DNA of 64,000 bases. Origin: Sulfuritalea sp. Lineage in GTDB: Bacteria; Pseudomonadota; Gammaproteobacteria; Burkholderiales; Rhodocyclaceae. The position numbers were made by a program, and so were the translations under genes. Within the stretch, counting starts at the first letter, position 1; the number at the start of each line of letters is the position of its first letter. Below the pieces are notes generated by a model. The model worked only from the letters and a program-made list of their open reading frames with translations, was not told the origin of the DNA and did no database searches. Below are positions 34,040 through 42,511 of this stretch, piece after piece. The stretch lies in assembly GCF_017302275.1 (NCBI RefSeq), contig NZ_JAFLDR010000001.1, positions 124,001 to 188,000 of the forward strand, written 5' to 3'.

Positions 34040-35271
34040 GCACCTCCCGTCGTTGGCCAGGCCCGCGCGACGCCACGCAGGGATTCAAACGAGACCTTCG
34101 CGTAGATTGCGGTACTGTCTTGCGAGCGATGCCGCAAAACTTCGGCGATCTCCGCCATGGATGCGCCGTGGCGAATCATCGTCGTCGCCAGTCCGTGACG
34201 GAACAGGTGCGCGGCGCCGCGGCATGATCGACGAAACCCAGCACGCACAAAGGCTAGGCGGACGATGTGGCCAATGGCCGCGGGTCCTGTCAAGCCAACG
34301 TGCGGTGCCCACATTCGCAAGAAAACACGGCGAGATGCACTGGCGCCGCGGTCCTCATGAAGATACCGGGCAAGTGCCTCGCCAATGTCGGACAGCAGTG
34401 GCACGTGCTCGACCATTTGCCCCTTACCGTGGATTACGAGTTCCCCTGAACGCCAGCGGATATCGCCGAGTTCGAGAGCGACGATCTCTCCAGCGCGCAG
34501 GCCAAGCCGCGCCAGCAACAGCAGAATCGCGTAGTCACGGCGCCCAGTCGCCGTCGATCGATCCGTGGCCGCGAGAATAGATTCTTCCTGCTCAGGCGAG
34601 AGGAATGCCGGCACGGACGATTGGCGCCACCTTTTAACTGTCGGCACGAAATGCGAGTGATCGCGAACCGTATCCCCATGAAGAAAGAGGAAGCGGCAAA
34701 ACGAACGGAGCGATACGGACAGAAGCCGCACATACTCGCCTGATCGACCCTTGCTGCGAATCAGGAGATAGTTACGGAGCGTCGCGGCGTCGAATGCGCG
34801 ACACGATATACGGCCGTTCTCATCGTTCTGGCTCGCGAGAAAATCACGGATGAAGGGCGCGTAGACATGCACTGAATTCTCCGCCAGGCCTCGATCCTGA
34901 CGCAGGTACTCCACGTATTGGCGATGGATGCAATCAACTTCTGGCTCGGCATTCGGCGCCGGCGCTCGCACCAGAGTCTCGACACGCAGATAGGCAAGGT
35001 GGAGCCGCAGTACAGAAAGTTTGAATTGAACGTAAGACACTCGCGCACCCTGCGGGTTCTTGGCGAACTCGGCGAGATCGGATTCATCCAAATGTTCCAG
35101 AACGATCGACTTACTCCGCATCCATCGCGAAAAGGCGTTCAGTACCCGTCGCTTTTTACCCAGAGTTACTTCGGAGTAGCCGGCGTGGCGCAGATGCGCA
35201 AGAAATGCGTCAATATGATGTTTGCGCAGCCCGGGGGACGCGCCATCTTCGACTGTGTCGTTCGTGGTCAT
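34036..35271 (-). CDS. ritA: RitA, first tyrosine recombinase of the RIT element
   Basis: A 411-residue tyrosine recombinase read from the ATG at 35271, which has a strong AAGGAG ribosome site; a longer reading to 35316 lacks one. It has an extended N-terminal domain, then a core-binding domain (DRGLAENSVHVYAPFIRDFL) and catalytic motifs GLRAGEIVALELGDI (first Arg), AHLFRHGLATTMIRHG (His, Arg) and HRSQDSTAIYAKV (His, Tyr). First gene of the trio, so its upstream region (35272-35375) should hold the promoter. Confidence 0.88.
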   Translation of the reverse strand: MTTNDTVEDGASPGLRKHHIDAFLAHLRHAGYSEVTLGKKRRVLNAFSRWMRSKSIVLEHLDESDLAEFAKNPQGARVSYVQFKLSVLRLHLAYLRVETLVRAPAPNAEPEVDCIHRQYVEYLRQDRGLAENSVHVYAPFIRDFLASQNDENGRISCRAFDAATLRNYLLIRSKGRSGEYVRLLSVSLRSFCRFLFLHGDTVRDHSHFVPTVKRWRQSSVPAFLSPEQEESILAATDRSTATGRRDYAILLLLARLGLRAGEIVALELGDIRWRSGELVIHGKGQMVEHVPLLSDIGEALARYLHEDRGASASRRVFLRMWAPHVGLTGPAAIGHIVRLAFVRAGFRRSCRGAAHLFRHGLATTMIRHGASMAEIAEVLRHRSQDSTAIYAKVSFESLRGVARAWPTTGGA

Positions 35272-35375
35272 TAGATTTCTCCTTAGCCGGCATGAGCGCC
35301 AGCCCGAAGAAATCATATGAATTATGCCGAGCCCTAAGTCATCTAACGCTAGTCGCCATCAGGGTCTTCAACCCG

Positions 35376-35411
35376 TGAATCGGCATAATCCAGGAGTCGG
35401 CATTACCCGGT
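35376..35411. repeat. RIT terminal inverted repeat, right copy
   Basis: A 36-bp repeat, TGAATCGGCATAATCC followed by A, then GGAGTCGGCATTACCCGGT; it mirrors 31997-32032 with one mismatch. It is partly read as the false end of the 5' tnpC fragment. Confidence 0.88.
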
Positions 35412-35438
35412 TCATGCCGATAACGGCATGAACCGGGT
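35405..35438. repeat. 34-bp perfect palindrome at one RIT end
   Basis: Arms ACCCGGTTCATGCCG (35405-35419) and CGGCATGAACCGGGT (35424-35438) surround the loop ATAA. It lies between the terminal repeat and the restored tnpC sequence and has no counterpart at the other RIT end. It may be a recombination core or a scar of an insertion or excision event. Confidence 0.85.
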
Positions 35439-36795
35439 TGTTGTCGATCGGCAGATCGCCACTCATCGCGTAGCGGGAGAGCGCCGGCCAGCGCTTCAGG
35501 CTGTAGTCGATTGCCTTCGCGGTGCCGCCACCGTTGGCCACCGTCATGCGCATCGCCTTCAGCCAGTCGTGCATCGCCGCCAGCAATGGCTGTGCTTCCC
35601 GTTGCCGCAACTCGGCACGCTGCGCAATCGACATGTCCCGTCCCCGCGCCTCGATCGCATACAGCGCCGCAATCCTGAGCAGCGCCTCCTGGGCGATCGG
35701 ATTGGCCTGTGCCTCGTTCAGTTCGAAATACTTCCGCCGCGCATGGGCAAAGCAACCCAACTCGGTCACCACCTGACCAAAGAGCGCCTTGTAGCCGCCG
35801 AAGTCATCGACCATCAACGCACCTTCCCACTCCCCCAGGAAGTTTCGCGCATGTGCCCCCGATCGACTGGTCTGGTAATCGAACACCACGATCGGCGGTC
35901 CGGTTTCCAGCACATTACTCATGTAGGCCCACAGATAGGCGCGTTTGGTCTTGCCGGTGCCCGGATCCAACTGCTGCACCGGGGTTTCATCCGCATGCAG
36001 GACCGGTCGTTCCAGCAGGCGTGCCGTCAAGCGATCCGCCAGCGGCTGCAGGGCCACGCCGATACGCCCCACCCATTCGGCCAGGGTCGAACGGGCCAGC
36101 GTCACACCGTCCCTGGCGGCCACGCGCTCCAGGCGGTACAAGGGAAGGTGATCCAGGTATTTGCCAATGATCACCCAGGCCAAGAGGCCCGTGGCGGCCA
36201 TGCCGCCGTCGATCACCGCCGGTGGAATCGGCGCCGCCGTGACCGTCTCGCAGGCACGGCAGGCGTACTGCGGGCGGATGTGACGATGGACGAAGAACTT
36301 TGCCGGTTCGACGTCGAGTTGCTCGCTGACGTCTTCGCCGATCAGCACCAGATCCTTGCCACATAGGCCGCAGGTGCAAGATTCCGGCTCATGGCGGTGT
36401 TCAATCCGCGTCAGATGCTCAGGCAGGGGTTGGCGGCCGGCCCGATCACGCTTTGGCCGCGGGATGGCCGGCGTCTCTTCGGCTTCCGCCTGGCGCCTGG
36501 CGAGTTCCGCCTCGGCCGCCGCGACGTCGCTGGCCAGGGTCTCCTGAAACAAATCCCGCGTTTCGGCATCCAGGGCTTCGCTCTTGACGCCAAAGCGCAT
36601 CCGCCGCAGATGCGCCAGTTCCAGCGTCAGGGCTTGGATCTTGGTCTGGGCAGCGAAGAGTTCGGTATCGCGGCGGGCGATTTGCTCGGCCGCGCTCTTC
36701 TGCGCGTCGTCGATCAGTTTGCGAATCGTCTGCGCCGCCGTGTCCGCTACCGCGGAATCGGCCATGACGCGTTCAAGTTCAGCGTGTAAATCCAT
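35438..36795 (-). pseudogene. tnpC: tnpC 5' fragment (IS66 transposase interrupted by RIT)
   Basis: About 452 residues of an IS66 transposase. It has the N-terminal coiled coil (IQALTLELAHLRRMRFGVKS), the zinc-finger-like CTCGLCGKDLVLIGEDVSEQ and Cys pair QYACRAC, then the DDE domain (HADETPVQQLDPGTGKTKRA, VDDFGGYKALF, GCFAHARRKYFELNEAQANP, LPIDNNPV). The open frame runs on to 35368 through the RIT end, adding a foreign tail (GLCRFTG). The DDE catalytic core is nearly complete, but the conserved C-terminal domain is displaced to 31774-32002, so it is probably inactive unless the RIT element leaves. Confidence 0.9.
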
Positions 36796-36914
36796 GCCGC
36801 GATTGTATCGGCCAACCGCCCGCCAGGCCCGATGAACAGGTCGTTCCGGCGATGATTGTTCTGTCGTTCATCCACTGATTTTGCGTACGGCTTTTGCATG
36901 ACGGCGCCGCGTCA

Positions 36915-37253
36915 TCACACGCGCCAATGGACCGGTGCCGGTGCGTCGAGCCGCTGCCAGTCGACGCCGGTGACGAGCCAGCTCCATTGCCGCGCCGAGA
37001 GCGTCACGCTACTCGTGTCCGCCGTCGGCCAGATGAAGTGGCCGCGATGCAGTCGCCGGTGACACAGCCACACGCCGGTACCATCCCAGATCAAGAGCTT
37101 CAGGCGCGTTCCCCGCCGATTGCGAAAGGCGTAGGCGGCACCGTCACACGGGGTGCGTCCCAGCAGGTTCTGCACCCGCAGCGACAGGCCATCGATGCCG
37201 CCGCGCATGTCCACCGGTTCGACCATCACCCAGATCTCGTTGGGCCGAATCAT
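36915..37253 (-). CDS. tnpB: TnpB of IS66
   Basis: A 112-residue IS66 Orf2 protein: MIRPNEIWVMVEPVDMRGGI, then LLGRTPCDGAAYAFRNRRGT and LKLLIWDGTGVWLCHRRLHR, the standard pattern of the family. The start overlaps the tnpA stop (ATGA at 37250-37253), the usual coupling in IS66 elements; an earlier in-frame start at 37307 is not used. Needed for transposition, with unknown biochemical role. Confidence 0.92.
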   Translation of the reverse strand: MIRPNEIWVMVEPVDMRGGIDGLSLRVQNLLGRTPCDGAAYAFRNRRGTRLKLLIWDGTGVWLCHRRLHRGHFIWPTADTSSVTLSARQWSWLVTGVDWQRLDAPAPVHWRV

Positions 37254-37621
37254 CCGAGCAGCTCGCGCAGGCAATGCCCCAGGCTGGCCACCGCGTCCAC
37301 CGGCCACGCCATCTGGACCGTCGTACCACCACGGCGCACGTCCAGACGGATTTCTGCCGGCGGCACACTCGGCGCCACGGTCAACTGCACCATCGCCGAC
37401 GGTGCAGCCGCCAATTCAGCCTTCGCCTGATCCGGCCCGGATTCCGCCCGATGGTCCCTGACCCATTTGCGCAGCATGTTCGTGTTCAGCCCGTTGGCCA
37501 GCGCGATGGCCGCCACCGATACGCCCGGATGCAGGCAGGCAGCAATCACCTGCTCCTTGAATTCGGGATCGTGCCGCCGCCTCGTTCTCCTCGGCGCCGC
37601 TTTCACCACCATAGTGTCCAT
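37250..37621 (-). CDS. tnpA: TnpA of IS66
   Basis: A 123-residue IS66 Orf1 protein with an N-terminal helix-turn-helix of the IS3/IS66 type (RRRHDPEFKEQVIAACLHPG, VAAIALANGLNTNMLRKWVR). It lies closest to the right inverted repeat, as expected for the first gene of the element, and overlaps tnpB by 4 bp. Confidence 0.92.
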   Translation of the reverse strand: MDTMVVKAAPRRTRRRHDPEFKEQVIAACLHPGVSVAAIALANGLNTNMLRKWVRDHRAESGPDQAKAELAAAPSAMVQLTVAPSVPPAEIRLDVRRGGTTVQMAWPVDAVASLGHCLRELLG

Positions 37622-37701
37622 GTGTCCGCCAAAAATACGCGGACACTATCCGTCTATCCCCAGCCTCTCAAGGTGGCGCGGCCGGACGCATACGCAGCAC
37701 G

Positions 37702-38008
37702 TTCATGTTCAGTAACGCTTCTCCCCCTGCTACTCTTGGAAGAATAATGACGTCTACGTTCGTCATCCGGAAGTTGCCAAAAGACAGTTCAGGCAATTTA
37801 GCCAGACAGGTATTCGTTACGCCGTTTGCGGTATTTGTGGTGGTCGGCTGGCTCGATGGTAATTGGGCCCTCGGGGCGAAGCCGCTGATGGTTCATTGGG
37901 CAACCGTCGGTCGATCGGCCAACCAGCCAGTTCCATTCTGACGAAATTGGCCTATTCGAAAGCTGCAGAGTGTCCGCTTTCAAGAGTGGCAGTACTGCTG
38001 TCGGGCGC
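37702..38008. other. Stretch between IS66 and the CBASS operon, no gene supported
   Basis: These 307 bp lie beyond the target duplication and past the end of the convergently placed cap4-like gene. A 78-codon plus-strand reading at 37705-37941 has no recognisable protein features. I see nothing functional apart from possible transcription stop signals for the minus-strand CBASS operon. Confidence 0.45.
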
Positions 38009-39523
38009 CTATATTGGCAGCGATAGAGATGCCGTATAAGTCGATCCACTCTGCCTTTCAAAATCATACTCATATATTGTAACCAGGCCAAGGCTGGGTT
38101 GCCGTTGTCCTACGAAAAAGGTGAAAGCATTTGGGGCCGAGATGAATAGGTGCAATGGTGTTTTGCCTTCCCCGCGTATCGCATTCATCTGCAATGCCAG
38201 TGCTTCGGCGAGGTCAAAGGCGTGTTGCCCACTCGCTACGGAGCGAGCTCCAGGCCCGCAGGTTGGGCGTGCGACCAGCAGCTTGCCGATCCGGGGTGCC
38301 GAATTTGCAATATAGGTTCTGACGGCTGGAGCCACATCATGTGTAAGCGACACGGCCACAGCCATATCGCCACCCTGTCCGGGTAAGGTTTCGACGTCAA
38401 AAGTCCATGTTGGCCAGTTGGGGTCGCGCTCAGTATCGTTCGAATGCCAAATTTGCCGATGAAGTGTCCGTTGTTCCAACTCGACGTTTCTACCAGATTT
38501 GATATTCAGCACCGACCCTGCGGCAAAGGCTAAGGTAATGTGGGTATCAAGGATTAAGCGCAGGAACTGGTTGTCACGTGCGGCACCCAGCAAAAAGCTC
38601 TTGAGTTGTGGATAAAGGATCGTTTCCCACTCTGATTGCACCCGAATGGCACGTGCGTCGAAATGAGGAATCAAATCTAAGACGACGGTGCAGCGGTCTT
38701 CCAGGCGATCGAACGCATGCTCAAAGGACTTCACTCCAAAGACTTGCGAGCTCTTGCCTTCCTTGGATAACAATCCCTCTCGCAAACACGCCTCTCGAAA
38801 TGACTGACGATCAAATTCCAGACGCCCCTGTCCCAACCACTGAAAAGTCAAATCATCATAGATGAAGCTACTCTCGCTAACCGGAATTCGACGCAGCCCT
38901 CGGTTCTCGAAAAGGACATCAAGGTTGTCGCGGTGATCGTCGAGTGAGGTGGAGTCAGTATCCAAGGCAAGAGTCCGTGCCAAACAGCGCAGCTCACTAT
39001 CATCAATACCCAGATGGTCACGCCAAAGCTTCCTGATCCGTCCTGCAGCACTCGCGTCGGTCTTGGTAGCAAATAGGTCATCTAACCGCAACGTCTTCGA
39101 TCGCTGATAGATCAACACTCTAAGTGGATCGTCTTGTGCAATTCTCCAATTGGTGAGTAGCTTGAATCGTGTGCCTACACCGTATTTTGCGTGAGTGAGC
39201 TGGGCATTGCGCGCACGCTGAAGAAGAGAATGCGATGTCGCGTTGATCCAGTCCGGATTGACCAAGTCAACGTATCCGTAGTCATTGATCGAGACGTGCC
39301 ACTTGCATTGAATATGCTCGCGCAAGATTGGCTGCCCCTCCTGATCATTGGGGCCACGACCTGCAATGTACTCGACCCACACATCATCGAAACCCTTCGG
39401 CCCAGACTCGAATCCGACCCGGATGATAGGGCTAGCTGGATCGAGCAAACACGCGGCCTTCCTCCAGAATATTCTGGATTGGAATGCATCGCCTTCCCTT
39501 CTTACCGCTATCGCCTTTGTCAT
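38009..39523 (-). CDS. cap4: Cap4-like CBASS effector: nuclease fused to SAVED domain
   Basis: The 504-residue protein is the likely killer of this CBASS. The N-terminal part (about residues 10-130) looks like a PD-(D/E)xK, DUF4297-type nuclease: KGFDDVWVEYI followed by HIQCKWHVS supplies the Asp and the Q-x-K pair. The C-terminal part (about 300-504) fits a SAVED sensor domain, with IGKLLVARPTCGPGA, ALALQMNAIRGEGKTPLHLF and ISAPNAFTFFVGQRQPSLGL. In Cap4 proteins the SAVED domain binds a cyclic oligonucleotide and switches on DNA degradation. It is the last gene of the operon, 51 bp after the TRIP13-like gene, with a GAGGTGAG ribosome site. Confidence 0.82.
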   Translation of the reverse strand: MTKAIAVRREGDAFQSRIFWRKAACLLDPASPIIRVGFESGPKGFDDVWVEYIAGRGPNDQEGQPILREHIQCKWHVSINDYGYVDLVNPDWINATSHSLLQRARNAQLTHAKYGVGTRFKLLTNWRIAQDDPLRVLIYQRSKTLRLDDLFATKTDASAAGRIRKLWRDHLGIDDSELRCLARTLALDTDSTSLDDHRDNLDVLFENRGLRRIPVSESSFIYDDLTFQWLGQGRLEFDRQSFREACLREGLLSKEGKSSQVFGVKSFEHAFDRLEDRCTVVLDLIPHFDARAIRVQSEWETILYPQLKSFLLGAARDNQFLRLILDTHITLAFAAGSVLNIKSGRNVELEQRTLHRQIWHSNDTERDPNWPTWTFDVETLPGQGGDMAVAVSLTHDVAPAVRTYIANSAPRIGKLLVARPTCGPGARSVASGQHAFDLAEALALQMNAIRGEGKTPLHLFISAPNAFTFFVGQRQPSLGLVTIYEYDFERQSGSTYTASLSLPI

Positions 39524-39574
39524 GACTGGCTCACCTCAGAATGCAGCGGCTTAGACTCACTTGACTCGATCGGC

Positions 39575-40507
39575 CTAAGCATCTTTAAACGGCGGTGTTG
39601 GCTCGATCGAGTTAGCAAGTTCAACGGCTCGCGCCGGTTTGATCGGGCCTGTGGGGTAGGCGTCAAGAACAATGGTCGGAAGAAGCCTTTGTGTGAGATC
39701 AGAATAGGTATAGCCATAATCACGATTGCTCCGTACGCCCGTCGCAGCTACCAATGCCCTAATGTCGGTGCGCCCAAAACCAATCGGCCCAAGCCGTTGG
39801 ACCAATACTTGCTCTCGCTGGGCGTCGTCGGGTCGGTTGAAGACGAGAATATCAGCAGCACGACGACGCACGGCTGGATCTAGGGCTCCCAGACGATTGG
39901 TGCACATCACCACCGCGACGGGAAGATTTGCGCTGGCCAGCCGATCAATGCCTCGAATAAATGCATTCACGCCCGCTCGATCTTCATGATGCATCTGATC
40001 CGATTCACGCGACTGCGCCAGTGCGTCAGCTTCGTCGACTAGCAGGATTACACCACCGCGCGCTATGCCCTTGTTAGGCTTGCATTTGGTGGCTTCGGCA
40101 AACGCAATTTCGAACGCCTGGGTGATGAGTTGCGTCATCTCACCTACCCGTCCCTGGCCACGTGACGACAGGCTTAGCGGCAGTAGCGTAATGTCGATCT
40201 TCTCTTGGCGCGCCACTTGGTCGCCAATTGTCTCTGCAAGCTCGGTTTTGCCTGATCCCACATCGCCGCACAGCACCACCAGTGGCGGACGCCGCAGTAC
40301 TGCGTCCAATAAATGGGCACCATCAGCGTGGTGCTTTCCCAACCAACTTTTCAGGCCAGCAGGGTTGATCAACACACTCAGCACATTGGACAAGCGCTTG
40401 ATCTTGTCGTCCATTCCAACCAGTCGACCAAGACGTTCGCGCGCGTCAGTGTCAGGTAACGTCAGCGTACGGTCGAAAAGTCCATGCATATTTTGTTGAG
40501 CAGTCAT
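39575..40507 (-). CDS. cap6: Cap6, TRIP13-like AAA+ ATPase of CBASS
   Basis: A 310-residue AAA+ protein. Walker A is LCGDVGSGKTELAETIGDQV (about residue 80), Walker B GGVILLVDEADALAQSRESD (about 155), with sensor region VAVVMCTNRLGALDPAVRRR. In type III CBASS this remodeller disassembles the HORMA-cyclase complex and so turns signalling off, like eukaryotic TRIP13/Pch2. Its place directly after the HORMA gene (4-bp overlap) supports this over a generic AAA role. Confidence 0.87.
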   Translation of the reverse strand: MTAQQNMHGLFDRTLTLPDTDARERLGRLVGMDDKIKRLSNVLSVLINPAGLKSWLGKHHADGAHLLDAVLRRPPLVVLCGDVGSGKTELAETIGDQVARQEKIDITLLPLSLSSRGQGRVGEMTQLITQAFEIAFAEATKCKPNKGIARGGVILLVDEADALAQSRESDQMHHEDRAGVNAFIRGIDRLASANLPVAVVMCTNRLGALDPAVRRRAADILVFNRPDDAQREQVLVQRLGPIGFGRTDIRALVAATGVRSNRDYGYTYSDLTQRLLPTIVLDAYPTGPIKPARAVELANSIEPTPPFKDA

Positions 40508-41031
40508 GAAAAGCTCCTGACGCTAGCGCGGCCGAGTGCGCGACCACCGGATGAATAGGTTCTGTCTTCTGCGAAATATCCTCCTTCGACTTGAGGCTCG
40601 TCCGCGCCCGTGCGCTGAACAGGCAGCTGTTGTTTGATCGCTTCGCGCTGATACGCCGGAAGTTCGTGCCAAGCTGGCGTGTAGATCAAATAGCTATAGA
40701 ACGACGCACTTTCAACATTCGCCCCAGGGCGGACACGCCCTGGATCATCATCAATGCCACCGTCGGCTAGCTCTCTAGCGGTATAGCGCAACGTCGGCTC
40801 GATCCAGTTCCCATTGCGCTGAAACCCATAGGTCACACTTTGAAGATACCCCTGTCGCAATAGTTCGGTCGCCTCGCCCTCGAACTGTTCGATTCGCGCA
40901 TCCGACAATTCGCCATACAGTCGCTGCAACCGTTTCAGGTCGGTGGCGACTTTCGCCGCCAGGTGGCGGGCATGGGTCAAAGTGAAGGTTCTGGTTTCGG
41001 TAGCGGTAATGCTGTAGCTCATGGCGATCAT
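40504..41031 (-). CDS. cap7: Cap7, bacterial HORMA-domain protein of CBASS
   Basis: A 175-residue protein with the bacterial HORMA pattern: TATETRTFTLTHARHLAAKV, LKRLQRLYGELSDARIEQFE, GYLQSVTYGFQRNGNWIEPT and a C-terminal safety-belt-like tail. HORMA proteins bind and activate the cyclase on sensing infection-related peptides. The start at 41031 overlaps the cyclase stop (ATGA); an ATG at 41022 is an alternative. HORMA calls by eye are modest alone, but the cyclase and TRIP13 partners on both sides make it strong. Confidence 0.83.
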   Translation of the reverse strand: MIAMSYSITATETRTFTLTHARHLAAKVATDLKRLQRLYGELSDARIEQFEGEATELLRQGYLQSVTYGFQRNGNWIEPTLRYTARELADGGIDDDPGRVRPGANVESASFYSYLIYTPAWHELPAYQREAIKQQLPVQRTGADEPQVEGGYFAEDRTYSSGGRALGRASVRSFS

Positions 41032-41993
41032 CCTTGGAAGGCAGGGCCAAAGACCTTCTGCCAGTAGCGCAGGGTCAGCTCCTTATTTGGCGCAGCAAGT
41101 GCCGCGTCGATAGCGTCGCCTGCATCAAGCGCTGCATCAACTATGGCATCTGCATTGGTTGCCGTGTAAAGGCGCGCCACGTTGTTCGTGGAATTGATTG
41201 GGTCGATGATTTGGATATGGTCATTTAGCTTTCCTACGTCGGAAGCTTTATAGTGATCTTCGAACACAATCCGTTCGCGAAGAGCGCTTCGTGCCACATA
41301 GGTGAAGAACGCCTGCAACGCTTCCGGATAATCCGAAAAATCTACACCTTGGTCGCAGAGCTTGGCGAGGATCATTTCGATCATGAAGGACTTGAATCGA
41401 AATCCGTCCCGCTCTTGCTTCATTCTACGGGCCCAAAACTTCACTAATCTCACGACTTGAGCAAAGTGTGTCTGCTGAACCTGTTTGCGCTTTCGCGAGA
41501 ATTCCAGGTGAAGTGGAATGCTGGTTTCTAGAAATGATCCATCGTCCTGGCTGATCAGGTTACCGCGCCAATCAGGCAGGCCGCTATACAACACTGGTAC
41601 AACGTCCACATCCAGGCCCGATCCTCGAAACGACACGGTGACTGAATAGGTCTGCGGCTTCACCTGGTCGGCTGTGAAGTTTGGAAATGCCTTTCGAAGT
41701 CGTTCAGCAAGGTAGTCCAGAAGCGCACGAATATCGTGCGGCGCCTCGGAGCCACTGATGTAGATGGCCACGTCGATGTCGTTTATTGATCGCAACGCCG
41801 TACCCTTAGCGAGGCTGCCTGATAGCTGCATCCGCTTGAGCGAAAAATCCGGATGCTCGGCTAAGTAACTTTCCAGTTTCTCGCGCAAGCGTCGCGCTTG
41901 GGCCCGATACTCGTCCGCCGTGTCCTTTGGAAGGTTAACCTTATCCGCGGCAAAACGGACAATGTCTCTGTGGTCGATGTGTAGTCTGGACAT
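41028..41993 (-). CDS. CD-NTase, cyclic-oligonucleotide synthase of CBASS
   Basis: The 321-residue nucleotidyltransferase makes the cyclic messenger for the SAVED effector. The active site is in LSGSLAKGTALRSINDIDVA at about residues 54-73 (GS motif and D-x-D), with the third Asp at about residue 125 (GSGLDVDVVPVL). The C-terminal helical lobe follows (YWQKVFGPAF at the end). It is the first gene of the minus-strand operon. HORMA-linked cyclases are usually of clades C or D; I did not assign the clade or product. Confidence 0.88.
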   Translation of the reverse strand: MSRLHIDHRDIVRFAADKVNLPKDTADEYRAQARRLREKLESYLAEHPDFSLKRMQLSGSLAKGTALRSINDIDVAIYISGSEAPHDIRALLDYLAERLRKAFPNFTADQVKPQTYSVTVSFRGSGLDVDVVPVLYSGLPDWRGNLISQDDGSFLETSIPLHLEFSRKRKQVQQTHFAQVVRLVKFWARRMKQERDGFRFKSFMIEMILAKLCDQGVDFSDYPEALQAFFTYVARSALRERIVFEDHYKASDVGKLNDHIQIIDPINSTNNVARLYTATNADAIVDAALDAGDAIDAALAAPNKELTLRYWQKVFGPAFQG

Positions 41994-42072
41994 CTTGTCT
42001 CCTTTAAATGCAGTTGCACTCGCGGGCTGACAGATCCAGACGGAAAAGAGGTCGTATCAACAAGCCCTGACT

Positions 42073-42096
42073 AAAAGTTCGGAATAGCGAACTTTT
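42073..42096. promoter_or_regulatory. Inverted-repeat operator between CBASS and its regulator
   Basis: AAAAGTTCG at 42073-42081 and CGAACTTTT at 42088-42096 form a perfect 9-bp inverted repeat with a GAATAG spacer. A further half site (AGTTCGG) is at about 42135-42141 and an inverse-like CCGAAT at about 42159-42164. Lying between divergent CBASS and XRE/ImmA genes, it is the natural binding site for the XRE repressor. Confidence 0.7.
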
Positions 42097-42187
42097 GAGC
42101 ATCTTACACCGAGTACGCCTTTTGTCAATTAAATAGTTCGGTATCGTGGTATTCTGGTCCGAATGAATTAACTGAAGGGAGGCGACG

Positions 42188-42511
42188 ATGGCGACCCGTC
42201 TCGGCGAAAAGCTAAGGGAACTACGCAAGGAGAGGCTGTTAACGCTCGAAAAGTTAGCTGACCTTGCTGGTCTAAGTAAGAGCTATCTATGGGAATTAGA
42301 AAATCGTGAATCTCAGCGGCCATCAGCAGAGAAGCTTACTGCTCTTGCCGATGTGCTAGGTGTAGCCGCCGCCTACTTTATCGAAGAAGATGTACGTGCT
42401 CCGGAAGAGCGCCATATTGATGAAGCCTTTTTCCGCGGCTATCAGAAACTTGATCCTGAGGCGAAAGAGCAACTTCGAAAGATACTAAGTACCTTCAAGA
42501 AGCTCTCGTAA
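42188..42511 (+). CDS. XRE-family repressor divergent from CBASS (CapH-like)
   Basis: A 107-residue DNA-binding protein. The helix-turn-helix is RLGEKLRELRKERLLTLEKL with LADLAGLSKSYLWELENRES, followed by TALADVLGVAAAYFIEEDV and a C-terminal helix. The ATG at 42188 is preceded by GGGAGGCGACG. It overlaps the protease gene by 1 bp. In known CBASS systems a small repressor (CapH) and a metalloprotease (CapP) form a damage-responsive switch; this pair has that layout, although whether it is homologous to CapH itself is not settled here. Confidence 0.85.
   Translation: MATRLGEKLRELRKERLLTLEKLADLAGLSKSYLWELENRESQRPSAEKLTALADVLGVAAAYFIEEDVRAPEERHIDEAFFRGYQKLDPEAKEQLRKILSTFKKLS

Larger units (their letters stand above)
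32003..35437 (-). mobile_element. RIT element (recombinases in trio) inserted in IS66 tnpC
   Basis: Three overlapping tyrosine recombinase genes on one strand, flanked by 36-bp inverted repeats and subterminal repeats, form a RIT element. Comparison of the two tnpC halves gives the insert exactly: deleting 3,435 bp (1,145 codons) rejoins AACAACCCGGT with CGAGAACGCC and restores the conserved DNNPVENAIRP of IS66 transposases. One copy of ACCGGG is counted inside the insert, so a short duplication of about 6 bp may have been made. An extra 34-bp palindrome is present at one end only (35405-35438). Confidence 0.9.
31222..37693 (-). mobile_element. IS66-family insertion sequence carrying a nested RIT element
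   Basis: The element is bounded by imperfect inverted repeats beginning GTAAGCGCTCGGCCG (from 31222) and, on the other strand, GTATGCGTCCGGCCG (from 37693), alike over about 21 of 25 bases. The 8-bp target duplication GCAGCACG is perfect: 31214-31221 and 37694-37701. Inside are tnpA, tnpB, tnpC and a passenger gene in the usual IS66 order on the minus strand. The total of 6,472 bp is about 3.4 kb longer than expected because a RIT element splits tnpC. The perfect duplication indicates insertion as one unit and relatively recent arrival. Confidence 0.92.

Noticed and set aside
35339-35755. A 138-codon minus-strand reading over the RIT-tnpC junction
   Set aside because: It is out of frame with tnpC; the in-frame reading explains the sequence.
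37705-37941. Possible 78-codon gene right of IS66
   Set aside because: No ribosome site, no family features, lies in the short gap behind the CBASS operon.
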